Shown: piece after piece, positions 16,616-25,253 of the stretch | Layout of the letters: each line of letters starts with the position of its first letter | Numbering within the stretch: position 1 is the first letter of the stretch | Source of the DNA: Clostridium estertheticum subsp. estertheticum | GTDB taxonomy: Bacteria; Bacillota; Clostridia; Clostridiales; Clostridiaceae | DNA length: 64,000 bases | Reading direction: 5' to 3' | Assembly (NCBI RefSeq): GCF_001877035.1 | Contig: NZ_CP015756.1 | Span: 611,001-675,000, forward strand | Notes under the pieces: generated by a model | Told to the model about the DNA's origin: nothing | Seen by the model: the letters and a program-made list of their open reading frames with translations, nothing else | Databases searched by the model: none | Made by a program: the position numbers and the translations under genes

Positions 16616-17335
16616 ATGGATTCTTATATTTTGAAAACAGAAAAATTGTGTAAAAAGTTTGGGAAACAACAGGTAGTTAACAATATTTCACTAATGGTTG
16701 AAAGGAATTCTATCTATGGGTTACTTGGTCCTAATGGTGCAGGAAAATCAACAACATTAAAAATGATAACAGGGCTTTTACGTCCAACCTCAGGTAATAT
16801 AATATTTGATGGACATCCATGGGATAGAAAAGATTTAAAAGATATTGGAGCATTGATTGAATCTCCGGCACTCTATGGAAATCTCACTGCGAAGGAAAAT
16901 CTTAAAGTACACACTAAATTGTTAGATTTGCCTGATTCCGAGGCACGTGAGGTACTTGAAATTGTGGATTTAAAAAATACGGGTAAGAAAAGAGCATCAC
17001 AGTTTTCAATGGGTATGAAACAGCGTTTGGGAATCGCCATTGCACTTTTAACTCATCCGAAACTTCTAATTTTAGATGAACCCACCAATGGACTTGATCC
17101 CATTGGAATACAGGAACTTCGGGAATTGATTCGTTCTTTTCCGTCTCAGGGTATTACGGTAATCCTGTCAAGTCATATGCTTTCAGAAGTAGAGCAAGTT
17201 GCGCAGCACATTGGTATTGTTAGTAATGGGATATTAGGCTATCAGAATGAAATTCATAAAGATGATGATTTAGAAAAACTATTTATGAAAATTGTGAAAG
17301 AAAGTAGAAAAGAAGGTGAAGCATCTAATGATTAA
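16616..17335 (+). CDS. Lantibiotic-immunity-type ABC transporter ATP-binding protein
   Basis: The 239-residue ATPase has Walker A GPNGAGKST, a Q-loop region (GALIESPALYGNLTA), signature FSMGMKQRLGIA, Walker B LLILDEPTNGLDP and an H-loop SSHMLSE. The IESP segment after strand 3 and the short C-terminus are typical of BcrA/MutF-like exporters for bacitracin and lantibiotics. ATG 16616 follows GGAAAGG; an in-frame GTG at 16607 is less likely. The next gene overlaps its stop codon. With the two permeases it forms a complete transporter. Confidence 0.92.
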   Translation: MDSYILKTEKLCKKFGKQQVVNNISLMVERNSIYGLLGPNGAGKSTTLKMITGLLRPTSGNIIFDGHPWDRKDLKDIGALIESPALYGNLTAKENLKVHTKLLDLPDSEAREVLEIVDLKNTGKKRASQFSMGMKQRLGIAIALLTHPKLLILDEPTNGLDPIGIQELRELIRSFPSQGITVILSSHMLSEVEQVAQHIGIVSNGILGYQNEIHKDDDLEKLFMKIVKESRKEGEASND

Positions 17336-18074
17336 TTATTTGCAATCTGAAAATTTAAAATACAAGCGAACATTTTCTCGAAAGATTATTGTCATGGCTC
17401 CATTATTTTTTATATTATATGCATTACTTACTATGGCAAATATGGGGACTGAAAATAATTATTTTATTATTATGGTTTTTAACTGGTGGCCACTTATATT
17501 TATGCCTATTGGTTCTGCACTACTTTGTTCTCTTTCTGATGCTAAAGAAAGAAAAGCTGGAAATTATAGAGGATTACGTTCACATAATGTAAGGAGCATA
17601 AGATTGTGGCTTAGTAAAAATGCTATTATTGCTTTCTATATGTTTTTATCATCCATAATTCTCATGGCCGTTGTCTTTCTATATAGTTTTTTAAAATCAG
17701 GAAATATGGCTTCAGTTTTGAAAATTTGTGAAGCAAGCATGGTAATTTGGATTACATCGGTTGGTTTGATTCCAATTTATTTGTTCCTAGCAACATGGTT
17801 AGGTATGGTTGCTTCAATTGGATGTGCTTTAATTGGACTTGCAGCAGGTGCTATGATGGCTCCTGAGCCATCATGGATATTGATGCCATGGAGCTGGCCA
17901 TTGCGTTTAATGTGTCCTATTGCTCATGTACACCCAAGTGGTGTTCCTCTTCAGAATGGGGATATATTAATGAATCCATCTGTGATTCTTATTTGTATTA
18001 TTGTATCGATTGTGTTTTTAATTATAACATTTTTACTCACCTCAATATGGTTTTCTAAAAGGGAGGTGCGTTAA
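17328..18074 (+). CDS. Lantibiotic-immunity-type ABC permease (MutE/EpiE-like)
   Basis: This 248-residue membrane protein has six predicted helices and an N-terminal cytosolic segment LQSENLKYKRTFSRKI that is typical of this family. The residues ILMPWSWPLRLMCPI near the C-terminus match the fragment at 1-171. ATG 17328 overlaps the ATPase stop and follows AAGGTG at 17313-17318. It is the first of two permeases for the preceding ATPase. Confidence 0.87.
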   Translation: MINYLQSENLKYKRTFSRKIIVMAPLFFILYALLTMANMGTENNYFIIMVFNWWPLIFMPIGSALLCSLSDAKERKAGNYRGLRSHNVRSIRLWLSKNAIIAFYMFLSSIILMAVVFLYSFLKSGNMASVLKICEASMVIWITSVGLIPIYLFLATWLGMVASIGCALIGLAAGAMMAPEPSWILMPWSWPLRLMCPIAHVHPSGVPLQNGDILMNPSVILICIIVSIVFLIITFLLTSIWFSKREVR

Positions 18075-18076
18075 CT

Positions 18077-18853
18077 TTGAATATATTTAAATGTATCTCT
18101 GCCGATTGGATGAAAACAAAGCGGACTGCAATTAGACTTATTTTTATTTCCATATCCATTGCTTATTCTATTTTAATGTTATTATATTTTTCAAACAATA
18201 AAATACAATATGTAATGTATGATGGATTTTTTAAGGTGATTTCAGTTTTTCTCCCCCTTTTGGTAAGTTTAATTTCAGGGTTTATTGGTATGCAGGAGGA
18301 AGGTGCAGGAAATTTTAGCATAATTCTAAGTTCAACTGTTCCAAGAACAACAAGTTATCTTAGCAAACTTTTTCTACTTGAGATTATGACCACTATTTCC
18401 ATTTTTCTTTCTACTTCTATGTTTTTACTTGGAATGAAGTTTATTTTGCATATAGAAAACATACAATATAGTTTATTTTTTCAAGGTTCATTTCTAACGG
18501 TTATTGGTTGTTTATTTTTGTATGTATTTTATCTGTTTTTAAGTTTTGCATTTGGAATGGGAGTTTCAATTGCATTAGGTGGCGCAGGATTTTTAATTGC
18601 TGCAATTATGGGCGCAACTGTAGTAGGTGATAAAATATGGAAGTTTATTCCTTGGACATGGCCAGCGCGCCTTTCAATCATCCCAGAAAGCCTTATGCCT
18701 GGGATACAACTTCCTATAGGGTTAGCTCCATCACAAGTTCTTACGTGGCTCTATGGAAGATACCTTCCATTGGTATTCCTAGTCACAATTATGCTGATAA
18801 TTGCTAGCCTTATCTGGTTTAATGGGTGGGAAGGTAGAAAGTCCTATGAATAA
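18077..18853 (+). CDS. Lantibiotic-immunity-type ABC permease (MutG/EpiG-like)
   Basis: The 258-residue permease has six predicted helices. It starts with TTG at 18077 behind GGGAGGTG and only 2 bp after the previous stop. It is paralogous to 173-916: both have the IPWTWPAR/VPWAWSVR motif and end in WEGRKSYE. Together with the two genes upstream it forms a self-contained exporter for lantibiotic-like peptides. No lantibiotic synthesis genes are in the window, so resistance rather than self-immunity is likely. Confidence 0.87.
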   Translation: MNIFKCISADWMKTKRTAIRLIFISISIAYSILMLLYFSNNKIQYVMYDGFFKVISVFLPLLVSLISGFIGMQEEGAGNFSIILSSTVPRTTSYLSKLFLLEIMTTISIFLSTSMFLLGMKFILHIENIQYSLFFQGSFLTVIGCLFLYVFYLFLSFAFGMGVSIALGGAGFLIAAIMGATVVGDKIWKFIPWTWPARLSIIPESLMPGIQLPIGLAPSQVLTWLYGRYLPLVFLVTIMLIIASLIWFNGWEGRKSYE

Positions 18854-18873
18854 TAATTTTTCGAAATTTTTGT

Positions 18874-19683
18874 TTATTTGTTTAAAGGGTGAGAGTATAA
18901 TGCAGATATCCTAATATAAATTGATTCCTGTTGCAACATTTTTTTATCTTTTGTATATGCACTTATTCCACCTATTTTAAACAAATCATCTATTGAACTT
19001 TTTGCAGATGAGTACTCTTTTATAAAATTACTATATGCAATTGATTTTGCATCATCTACTTTTTCTATAGATTTTTGCACTGGATTTAATATTCTTTCTT
19101 CAATTATAGAAGGATTCTTAAGTAAAGTTGATACACTAACATTGTTTGAAAAGTGCTTATCATTGTTTGTTTTGTCTGTATTATTTGGTTTAGTGTCATC
19201 TAATTTTCCAAAATCTAGTGTTATATTAAGACTCTTAGACAATATAACACTAGTTTTACCATCAGATCCAGTTAGCGTAATTGTCTTATCTCCTAATACA
19301 TTATTTTCTTCTTTTTGATTCATAAGACTGCCTAAATTATTTAATAATTCCTCTGCTTGTTTTTCAATTTTTGACTTATCATTTTCACTCAAATCAGAAC
19401 TTGCATATTGTTTTGATAGCTCTTTGAGTTGGTTGCCTATATCTTTTATATTGTCTAACCCTACCTCTTTTTCTTGTAAAGCTGACATTCCAATTTCTAT
19501 TTGTTGTTCTGAATTTTGACTAAGTGCAAATTGAGTATTCATATTCCTTATTTTCTGTTTCATAATTTCTTCGGAACTTAAATTTTTGTTATTGGTAATA
19601 ATATTTTTGTTACTTACTACCTTTTGAAGTTGTTGGTTACTAATATTATTTATATATGGATTTTTTATATTTCCAATAATCAT
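18874..19683 (-). CDS. Orphan flagellin-like coiled-coil protein
   Basis: The 269-residue protein has an N-terminal region (about 38-110) that resembles the D0/D1 helices of flagellin and FlgL: NTQFALSQNSEQQIEIGMSA, then LQEKEVGLDNIKDIGNQLKE and a second amphipathic stretch. The middle part (130-160) is beta-like, and the C-terminal part is again helical but lacks the flagellin C-terminal signature. There is no signal peptide. No flagellar gene is nearby. It may be a flagellin-derived protein with another role. ATG 19683 follows a GGGGGAAAATATAAA site. Confidence 0.5.
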   Translation of the reverse strand: MIIGNIKNPYINNISNQQLQKVVSNKNIITNNKNLSSEEIMKQKIRNMNTQFALSQNSEQQIEIGMSALQEKEVGLDNIKDIGNQLKELSKQYASSDLSENDKSKIEKQAEELLNNLGSLMNQKEENNVLGDKTITLTGSDGKTSVILSKSLNITLDFGKLDDTKPNNTDKTNNDKHFSNNVSVSTLLKNPSIIEERILNPVQKSIEKVDDAKSIAYSNFIKEYSSAKSSIDDLFKIGGISAYTKDKKMLQQESIYIRISALYSHPLNK

Positions 19684-19918
19684 TTTATATTTTCCCCCTT
19701 TAATAAGATCTAAAAAAACAAATCATATTATAGTTATCGAAATTAAAAGATCAAACATTAGGTTTAAGAAAGAAATTTTTGAATAAAATAACTTATAATT
19801 GAAATTATGATATAATATAGTGTAAAAAGAAACTACAATTTAGAAAACATTTGTAGATTATGGTGCTGTAATATAGTTATGATATATTTGATAAATATAT
19901 TTTAAAGGAGTAATAATT

Positions 19919-20359
19919 ATGATTAGTTTAAAAAAACATAAAAAATGCATATTATTTCTTATATGTTTAATTTCTCTATCTATATTAATGGTTGTATATA
20001 ATAATCAAAAACAAAACCAGAACCCAAATAAACAACATAATAAATTTGGTCACATTGATAAAAAAAATATCACCAGTTTTAAAGTAAGAAATATGAAAGG
20101 CGAGGAAAAAGAAATTAAAAATCAATCAGATAGAGATAATCTAATTGATTTAATTAATAGTTTAAAAATTACCAAGTCAGGTGTGGAACTACGGGATGGA
20201 ATAGGTTTTGGTGTTATAATAATATATTCAAATGGGGAGAAGTTCTCAGCCAGTTTTTTGGCTTCAAGTATGGTTTATTTAATTGATGACAAGAGTATTT
20301 GTTGTGACATAGACAAAAACATTGTTGACAATTTAAGAAATTGTTATGATAAAAATTAG
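19919..20359 (+). CDS. Membrane-anchored small protein of unknown function
   Basis: The 146-residue protein has one N-terminal signal-anchor helix (about 9-27) after a lysine-rich start (MISLKKHKKC). A polar linker and a small alpha/beta domain (50-146) follow, with SFKVRNMKGEEKEIKNQSDR and a beta-strand GVIIIYSNGEKFSASF. I do not recognise the family. AAAGGAG precedes the ATG. It stands alone and converges on the MFS gene, with 13 bp between stops. Confidence 0.65.
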   Translation: MISLKKHKKCILFLICLISLSILMVVYNNQKQNQNPNKQHNKFGHIDKKNITSFKVRNMKGEEKEIKNQSDRDNLIDLINSLKITKSGVELRDGIGFGVIIIYSNGEKFSASFLASSMVYLIDDKSICCDIDKNIVDNLRNCYDKN

Positions 20360-20372
20360 GGTAAAATCTTTT

Positions 20373-21626
20373 TTATTTACTATCTTTTGCATTTGAAAAT
20401 ATGTTAATTTTCAATGACCCAAGTACTGTAACCATCAAAACTAATGCCACGAAACCACAACCGAAAAATCCTAAATTAGGTCCGAATTTTTCTGTAATGG
20501 TGCCTGCAAAAAGATTCCCAAGAGGAGTGGTTCCATTATTAGCCAAGGAATAAACACTCATTACTCGACCTCTATAATCATCACTTGTGTTTAACTGAAT
20601 TGTTGAATTTACTGAAGTTGAAAAAGCTACGGTGAAAAATCCAACTAATGCGAGCATTAGCGAAGACATTAGGTAAGAATGTGTAAATAGCAAAACAGTT
20701 TGAGACAAACAAACTAATATTGAACTACCATAGAGTAACTTCTTATTTGGACCTTTTCTAGTAGTAGTTATAACGGTTAAAGCTGCGATAAGAGAACCTA
20801 CTCCCATGACTGATAAAAGAGTACTATATCCACCAGCTCCTTGATGAAGAACTATTGTAGAAAAGACAGGAATAATAACATCAGAATTCATAGAGAAGGT
20901 TCCAACTGCAAACATGGATAACACTGCTGCTAAAATTGTTTTATTTGATATAATATACTTTAAACCCTCATTTATACCTAAAAACATGTTACCACTTTGT
21001 TTTCTTATATATGAACGAGTTGGTTTAATCAAAACGATACCTATAATTACAGCTATAAAGCTTAAACCATTAAAAAAGAAGCATAGTGCGGTTCCAAAAC
21101 GTACCATTAAATAGCCAGCAATTGCTGGTCCTATAATTCTTGCCACATTAAACACAGAGGAATTTAGTCCAATGGCATTTATTATGTTTTTCTTTTCAAC
21201 CAATTCCGGTATAAAAGATTGTCTTGTAGGCATATCTAGCGTATTTACAAAACCCATTATGATTGCAATAACAAGTACGTGCCAATAGTGTACTTTACCA
21301 CTCCATACTAGAAAGGATAGTGTAAAGGCTAACATCATCAAAATGCTTTGAGTAAATATAAGCACTTTTTTCTTGTTAAATCTATCTATAAACACACCTG
21401 CAAATAGAGAGAAGAAAAGAACTGGGGTAAATTGGGCCACACCTAAAAGTCCTAATAATAATGGGGATTTTGTAATGCTATATACTAACCATTGCTGAGC
21501 TGTTCGCTGCATCCAAGTGCCGAGTAAAGATATACACTGTCCGGTCCAAAAATACATAAAGTTTTTTTCCTTAAGTGCTGGAAAAGTATTACCTAAATTT
21601 CTTCTAACTACAGATAAGCTACTCAT
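20373..21626 (-). CDS. MFS exporter, EntS/MFS_3 type
   Basis: The 417-residue transporter has 12 predicted helices. The N-terminal signature NFMYFWTGQCISLLGTWMQR and the loop AGVFIDRFNKKKVL are typical of the MFS_3 (enterobactin-exporter-like) branch, whose members export siderophores, macrolides or other small molecules. AAAGGGAGATATTA precedes the ATG. The substrate cannot be inferred. A long inverted repeat upstream may bind a regulator. Confidence 0.85.
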   Translation of the reverse strand: MSSLSVVRRNLGNTFPALKEKNFMYFWTGQCISLLGTWMQRTAQQWLVYSITKSPLLLGLLGVAQFTPVLFFSLFAGVFIDRFNKKKVLIFTQSILMMLAFTLSFLVWSGKVHYWHVLVIAIIMGFVNTLDMPTRQSFIPELVEKKNIINAIGLNSSVFNVARIIGPAIAGYLMVRFGTALCFFFNGLSFIAVIIGIVLIKPTRSYIRKQSGNMFLGINEGLKYIISNKTILAAVLSMFAVGTFSMNSDVIIPVFSTIVLHQGAGGYSTLLSVMGVGSLIAALTVITTTRKGPNKKLLYGSSILVCLSQTVLLFTHSYLMSSLMLALVGFFTVAFSTSVNSTIQLNTSDDYRGRVMSVYSLANNGTTPLGNLFAGTITEKFGPNLGFFGCGFVALVLMVTVLGSLKINIFSNAKDSK

Positions 21627-21742
21627 TAATATCTCCCTTTTTAGATGAAAACTTTTTTTATTAACAGTTCAGATTCATAATCATAATATGCTTTGGTTTT
21701 AATAAATTCAATTTTACATTTGACAACATATTATTAATATAA

Positions 21743-21776
21743 CTAATATTAATAATAGTACTGGCATTAATATTAG
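21743..21776. promoter_or_regulatory. Long inverted repeat between MFS exporter and acetyltransferase
   Basis: CTAATATTAAT (21743-21753) and ATTAATATTAG (21766-21776) are exact inverted repeats with a 12-bp spacer, 117 bp upstream of the MFS start in a divergent intergenic region. The shape fits an operator for a dimeric regulator. No regulator gene adjoins it. Confidence 0.45.
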
Positions 21777-21870
21777 TCAATTGATTGAAAATTATAAATT
21801 GTAATTATAAAACATATATGGTCTATATATTAATATAAAGAAATTATTCATATAAAAAGGAGATTAGAAA

Positions 21871-22757
21871 ATGTCAGAAAAAATATTAAATCAAACTATT
21901 TGTTTAAAACAATACATATCAGAAAGGGAGTATAAAGAAATAAATAAACTAGAAGTACTTTGTAGTTTGAAAGACAAAACCAATTTAAAATTAGAATTAG
22001 ATTATAAAGTAAGTGTAACCAAAAATGATTATATAGGTTTAAAGGAAATTAATGAATATTTATATTATGTAGAAGATGTTTTAGTGGCCTACCTTGGTAT
22101 TTCAAGCTTTGGAGGCAATAATGGTGAAATTAATGGTATGACTCATCCAGACTATCGTAGAAAAGGCTTATTTACAAAGCTTTTTAAACTTGCAACAGAG
22201 GAGTGCCAGAAAAGAAACTTTAATAATATATTTCTATTATCAGATGGTAAATCAACATCGGGGACCTTTTTTATAAAGGCTGTATGTGGAAAATATGATT
22301 TTTCAGAGTATAGAATGAAGCTACTTAACAAAACTTTTTTAGAAAACATAAATTCAATCACTTTAAGAAAAGCTGAGAAAGCAGACAAAAGGGAAATAGC
22401 TAAACAAAATGCAATGTTTTTCTATGGTTCAGAAGAGGGTGAAAGTTTTCCAGAGGAAGAGGAAATCATAAATATGACAACATATATGATTGAATTAAAT
22501 AAAGCTATTATAGGAAAAATTAGGATAGAATATAGCGATAATTCTGCATTTATATGTGGCTTTGGAATATTGCCAAATTTTAGAGGTAAAGGGTATGGAA
22601 ACAAGCTTTAAAGGAAGTATTACGTATAATTAATGAAGAAAACATAAATGATGTAGGGTTGGATGTGGAATCTAAAAACAACACTGCACTTAATTTATAC
22701 AAAGTTTGTGGCTTTGAGGAAATGTCTGTAATGAATTATTATAGGTTTAGCATATAA
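21871..22757 (+). pseudogene. GNAT-family N-acetyltransferase, frameshifted near the C-terminus
   Basis: The first 246 codons encode a GNAT protein with two acetyltransferase-like halves: MTHPDYRRKGLFTKLFKLAT around residue 90, and FGILPNFRGKGYGN, an acetyl-CoA loop, near the end. The frame stops at 22611. The next frame continues at once as ALKEVLRIINEENINDVGLD, then VESKNNTALNLYKVCGFEEM and ends at 22757, exactly the missing last strand and helix. One A lost at about 22600 (GGA AA- CAA GCT TTA) explains it. It is a recent inactivation, a phase-variable run or a sequencing error. Confidence 0.8.
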
Positions 22758-22833
22758 TAGTTTCAGATATTTCATGACAAATTTATAAAAAATCGTATAA
22801 TAATGATTTGAAAATGTAGAGGAGAGAATTAAT

Positions 22834-23529
22834 TTGAAAACAATTGGTTTAATAGGTGGAATGAGCTGGGAATCATCACTTGAATATTACAGAATTATAA
22901 ATGAAACTGTCAAATTAGAATTAGGAGGACTTCATTCGGCACAATGCTTAATGTATTCAGTAGATTTCGAAGAAATAGAAGTATTGCAGCATGAAAATAA
23001 GTGGGATGAATTAACTAATATTATGCTCAATGCTGCGGAAAAGCTTAAAAATGGCGGTGCTGATTTTATTATAATATGTACTAATACAATGCATAAAATG
23101 GCAAGTGATATAGAGAATAAGGTAGGAATAAAAGTTGTACACATAGCTGAAGTAACTGGTCAAAAAATAATTGAAAAAGGAATGAAAAAGGTTGGATTAC
23201 TTGGAACTAAATTTACTATGGAACAAGATTTTTATAAACAAGTACTAAAGGAGAAATGTAATATTGATGTAATTATTCCAGATGAAAATGAGAGAGAAAT
23301 CATTCATGAAATTATTTATAATGAATTATGTAAGGGTATAATAAATGAAGCTTCAAAGGAAAATTATATAAGTATTATAAAGATCCTAGCATTAAAGGGT
23401 GCTGAAGGAATAGTGCTAGGGTGTACAGAAATACCTTTATTGATAAAGCAAGAAGATGTTAATATACCAGTGTTTGATACAACAACAATACATGCTATCT
23501 CTGCGGTTGAATTTGCTTTAGATAAATAG
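22834..23529 (+). CDS. Aspartate/glutamate racemase family protein
   Basis: The 231-residue enzyme belongs to the cofactor-independent Asp/Glu racemase family. The two catalytic cysteines are C82 in ICTNTMH and C197 in GCTEIPLL, and the N-terminal GLIGGMSWESS is the aspartate-racemase signature. It probably interconverts L- and D-aspartate or a related acid. The start is TTG 22834 behind GAGGAGAG. It follows the damaged acetyltransferase gene by 76 bp. Racemases that accept other amino acids share these motifs. Confidence 0.88.
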   Translation: MKTIGLIGGMSWESSLEYYRIINETVKLELGGLHSAQCLMYSVDFEEIEVLQHENKWDELTNIMLNAAEKLKNGGADFIIICTNTMHKMASDIENKVGIKVVHIAEVTGQKIIEKGMKKVGLLGTKFTMEQDFYKQVLKEKCNIDVIIPDENEREIIHEIIYNELCKGIINEASKENYISIIKILALKGAEGIVLGCTEIPLLIKQEDVNIPVFDTTTIHAISAVEFALDK

Positions 23530-23621
23530 GCTACAAATTATTGTGATGTTAGTATCCATTACTAAAATTTAACGACATAACAATAGTGATATTATATTCA
23601 ATGATAGAAAGGAGGATATTT

Positions 23622-24188
23622 ATGAAGGTGATTGGAATAAATGGTAGTGCCCGTAAAAATGGGAATACTGCAATATTAATTCAAACAGTGTTTAATGAAT
23701 TGGAAAAGCAAGATATAGAAACAGAATTGATACAACTATTTGATAAAGAAATTAAAAGTTGTAAGGGTTGTTTTGCTTGTAAAGGGATTAGCGAATGTAT
23801 TATTAGTGATGATGCTTTTAATGAATGCTTTCATAAAATGCTTGAGGCTGACGGAATTATACTCGGTTCACCAGTTTACTCAGCAGATATAACATCTAAG
23901 ATGAAGGCTTTTGTTGAACGTTCAGGAGTTATTATTTCAACTAATCCTAAACTCCTTAAATATAAAGTTTGTGCCTCTGTTGTGGCACTTCGGCGCGGTG
24001 GTGGAATGACTGCTGTAGACACTTTGAATCATTTTTTATTAAACAAAGAAGTCTTATTGGTAGGTTCTACTTATTGGAATATGGTTTATGGGAAAGAAGT
24101 TGGTGATGTTTTAAATGATAAGGAAGGAATGGAAAATATGAAAAACTTAGGCCAAAATATGGCATGGGTATTAAATAAAATATATTAA
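23622..24188 (+). CDS. Iron-sulfur flavoprotein (NADPH-dependent FMN reductase family)
   Basis: The 188-residue flavodoxin-like protein has the FMN phosphate loop GSARKNGNT (8-16). A compact cysteine motif CX2CX2CX5C (C47, C50, C53, C59) is typical of Isf proteins, which bind a [4Fe-4S] cluster and pass electrons to FMN. GSPVYSADITSKMKAFVERS is the second FMN-contact segment. ATG 23622 follows AAAGGAGG; the upstream in-frame extension has no ribosome site. The partner is unknown. A short hairpin with a T-tract follows at 24192-24221. Confidence 0.87.
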   Translation: MKVIGINGSARKNGNTAILIQTVFNELEKQDIETELIQLFDKEIKSCKGCFACKGISECIISDDAFNECFHKMLEADGIILGSPVYSADITSKMKAFVERSGVIISTNPKLLKYKVCASVVALRRGGGMTAVDTLNHFLLNKEVLLVGSTYWNMVYGKEVGDVLNDKEGMENMKNLGQNMAWVLNKIY

Positions 24189-24191
24189 ACA

Positions 24192-24221
24192 GGCCCTAGC
24201 AAAACGGCTAGAACCTTTTTT
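24192..24221 (+). terminator. Terminator after the iron-sulfur flavoprotein gene
   Basis: CTAGC (24196-24200) and GCTAG (24207-24211) pair, with outer GG/CC, followed by TTTTTTAT. The stem is short but the T-tract is good. Confidence 0.55.
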
Positions 24222-24256
24222 ATATAACCAACAACCTGGCTTACGGGTGGATTGAT

Positions 24257-24658
24257 TTATATATATAGTGAGAATGTTTCAGGCTGAGCTGTAAAAGAAG
24301 AAATAGTAGCTGTTCCTTTTGTAAAGTATAAAACTGCAAAAATTCCATCATCAATGTTATACATAGTTTTTAAAGATGGAACAGCTTGAAGTGCTAATTC
24401 TTTTACTTCACGTCTGTCATCATTTGCAACTTCTCCAGTAACACGAATCCATTGTCCTTTTTTATTCATACCAGACATCTCAACTTTAGGATTTTCTAAC
24501 ATTTGTTTAAAACATTTTTTTGTATTGTTTGTGACAATGTATAATTTTCCTTCATACTCAAAGACAGCACCAAATGGTCTGACTCTTGGTTGATCACCTT
24601 CAGTAGTTGCTAAGTAAAAAATACCACTCTCTTGTAAAAATTCTAATGCTTTATTCAT
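24257..24658 (-). CDS. Pyridoxamine 5'-phosphate oxidase-like flavin-binding protein
   Basis: The 133-residue protein has a split-barrel fold signature: GIFYLATTEGDQPRVRPFGA at the start, then LYIVTNNTKKCFKQMLENPK and WIRVTGEVANDDRREVKE. Members bind FMN or F420 and reduce small molecules. ATG 24658 is preferred because GAGAGGAG precedes it, rather than the in-frame ATG at 24676. It diverges from an HxlR regulator and is its likely target, a common pair in clostridia that responds to electrophiles. Confidence 0.83.
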   Translation of the reverse strand: MNKALEFLQESGIFYLATTEGDQPRVRPFGAVFEYEGKLYIVTNNTKKCFKQMLENPKVEMSGMNKKGQWIRVTGEVANDDRREVKELALQAVPSLKTMYNIDDGIFAVLYFTKGTATISSFTAQPETFSLYI

Positions 24659-24754
24659 AATTATTGCTCCTCTCATATATGTGTGTTAAGATTGATTTCA
24701 CACTAATAATACCATGTATATCAAAAACAACAAGTACGATCTTTTAATGATGTA

Positions 24755-24771
24755 AGTATCTAATGGATACT
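24755..24771. promoter_or_regulatory. Inverted repeat before the HxlR gene
   Basis: AGTATC-TAATG-GATACT is an exact 6-bp inverted repeat that ends 2 bp before the ribosome site of the HxlR gene and lies in the divergent region. It is a candidate autoregulatory operator. Confidence 0.4.
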
Positions 24772-24786
24772 ATGGAGGAAACTAAA

Positions 24787-25122
24787 ATGGAGAGTAAAAA
24801 TAGTCTTTTTGGGAAATGCCCATATTTCACAGCACAAAAAATATTTTCTGGAAAATGGTCAATATTAATTTTGTATCATTTGAGTGATGGAGCATTACGC
24901 TATGGCGAGTTACAAAGAGGAATAGGCAATATAACACAGTCTACATTAACAAAGCAATTAAGAATGTTAGAAGATTATGGATTGATTAGTCGATATGTTT
25001 ATTCTGAAATTCCACCAAGGGTGGAGTATTCACTAACTGATCTAGGAAAAGCGTTCGATCCAGTATTAGAACAGTTTAGAATTTGGGGAAATAAATATAT
25101 TGAGTCTCTTAAAAATGAATAA
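24787..25122 (+). CDS. HxlR-family transcriptional regulator
   Basis: The 111-residue winged-helix regulator carries the family cysteine C11 in KCPYFTAQ, followed by the HxlR signature FSGKWSILILYHL and TQSTLTKQLRMLEDYGLISR. Relatives such as YodB and HypR sense quinones or disulfide stress through this cysteine. Of three in-frame ATGs I chose 24787, because TGGAGG sits between the second and the third. It diverges from the PNPOx-like gene it probably controls. Confidence 0.88.
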   Translation: MESKNSLFGKCPYFTAQKIFSGKWSILILYHLSDGALRYGELQRGIGNITQSTLTKQLRMLEDYGLISRYVYSEIPPRVEYSLTDLGKAFDPVLEQFRIWGNKYIESLKNE

Positions 25123-25253
25123 GGTAGATTAAGGTTATAGAAAAGCAATAAAACATACTATTAGTATATAATATAACATATTTATAATAAATTGACAGAA
25201 TATGGGTGGTATGGTATCCTCTTACCAAGTATGTAAAAGGATAGGTGAGCACA

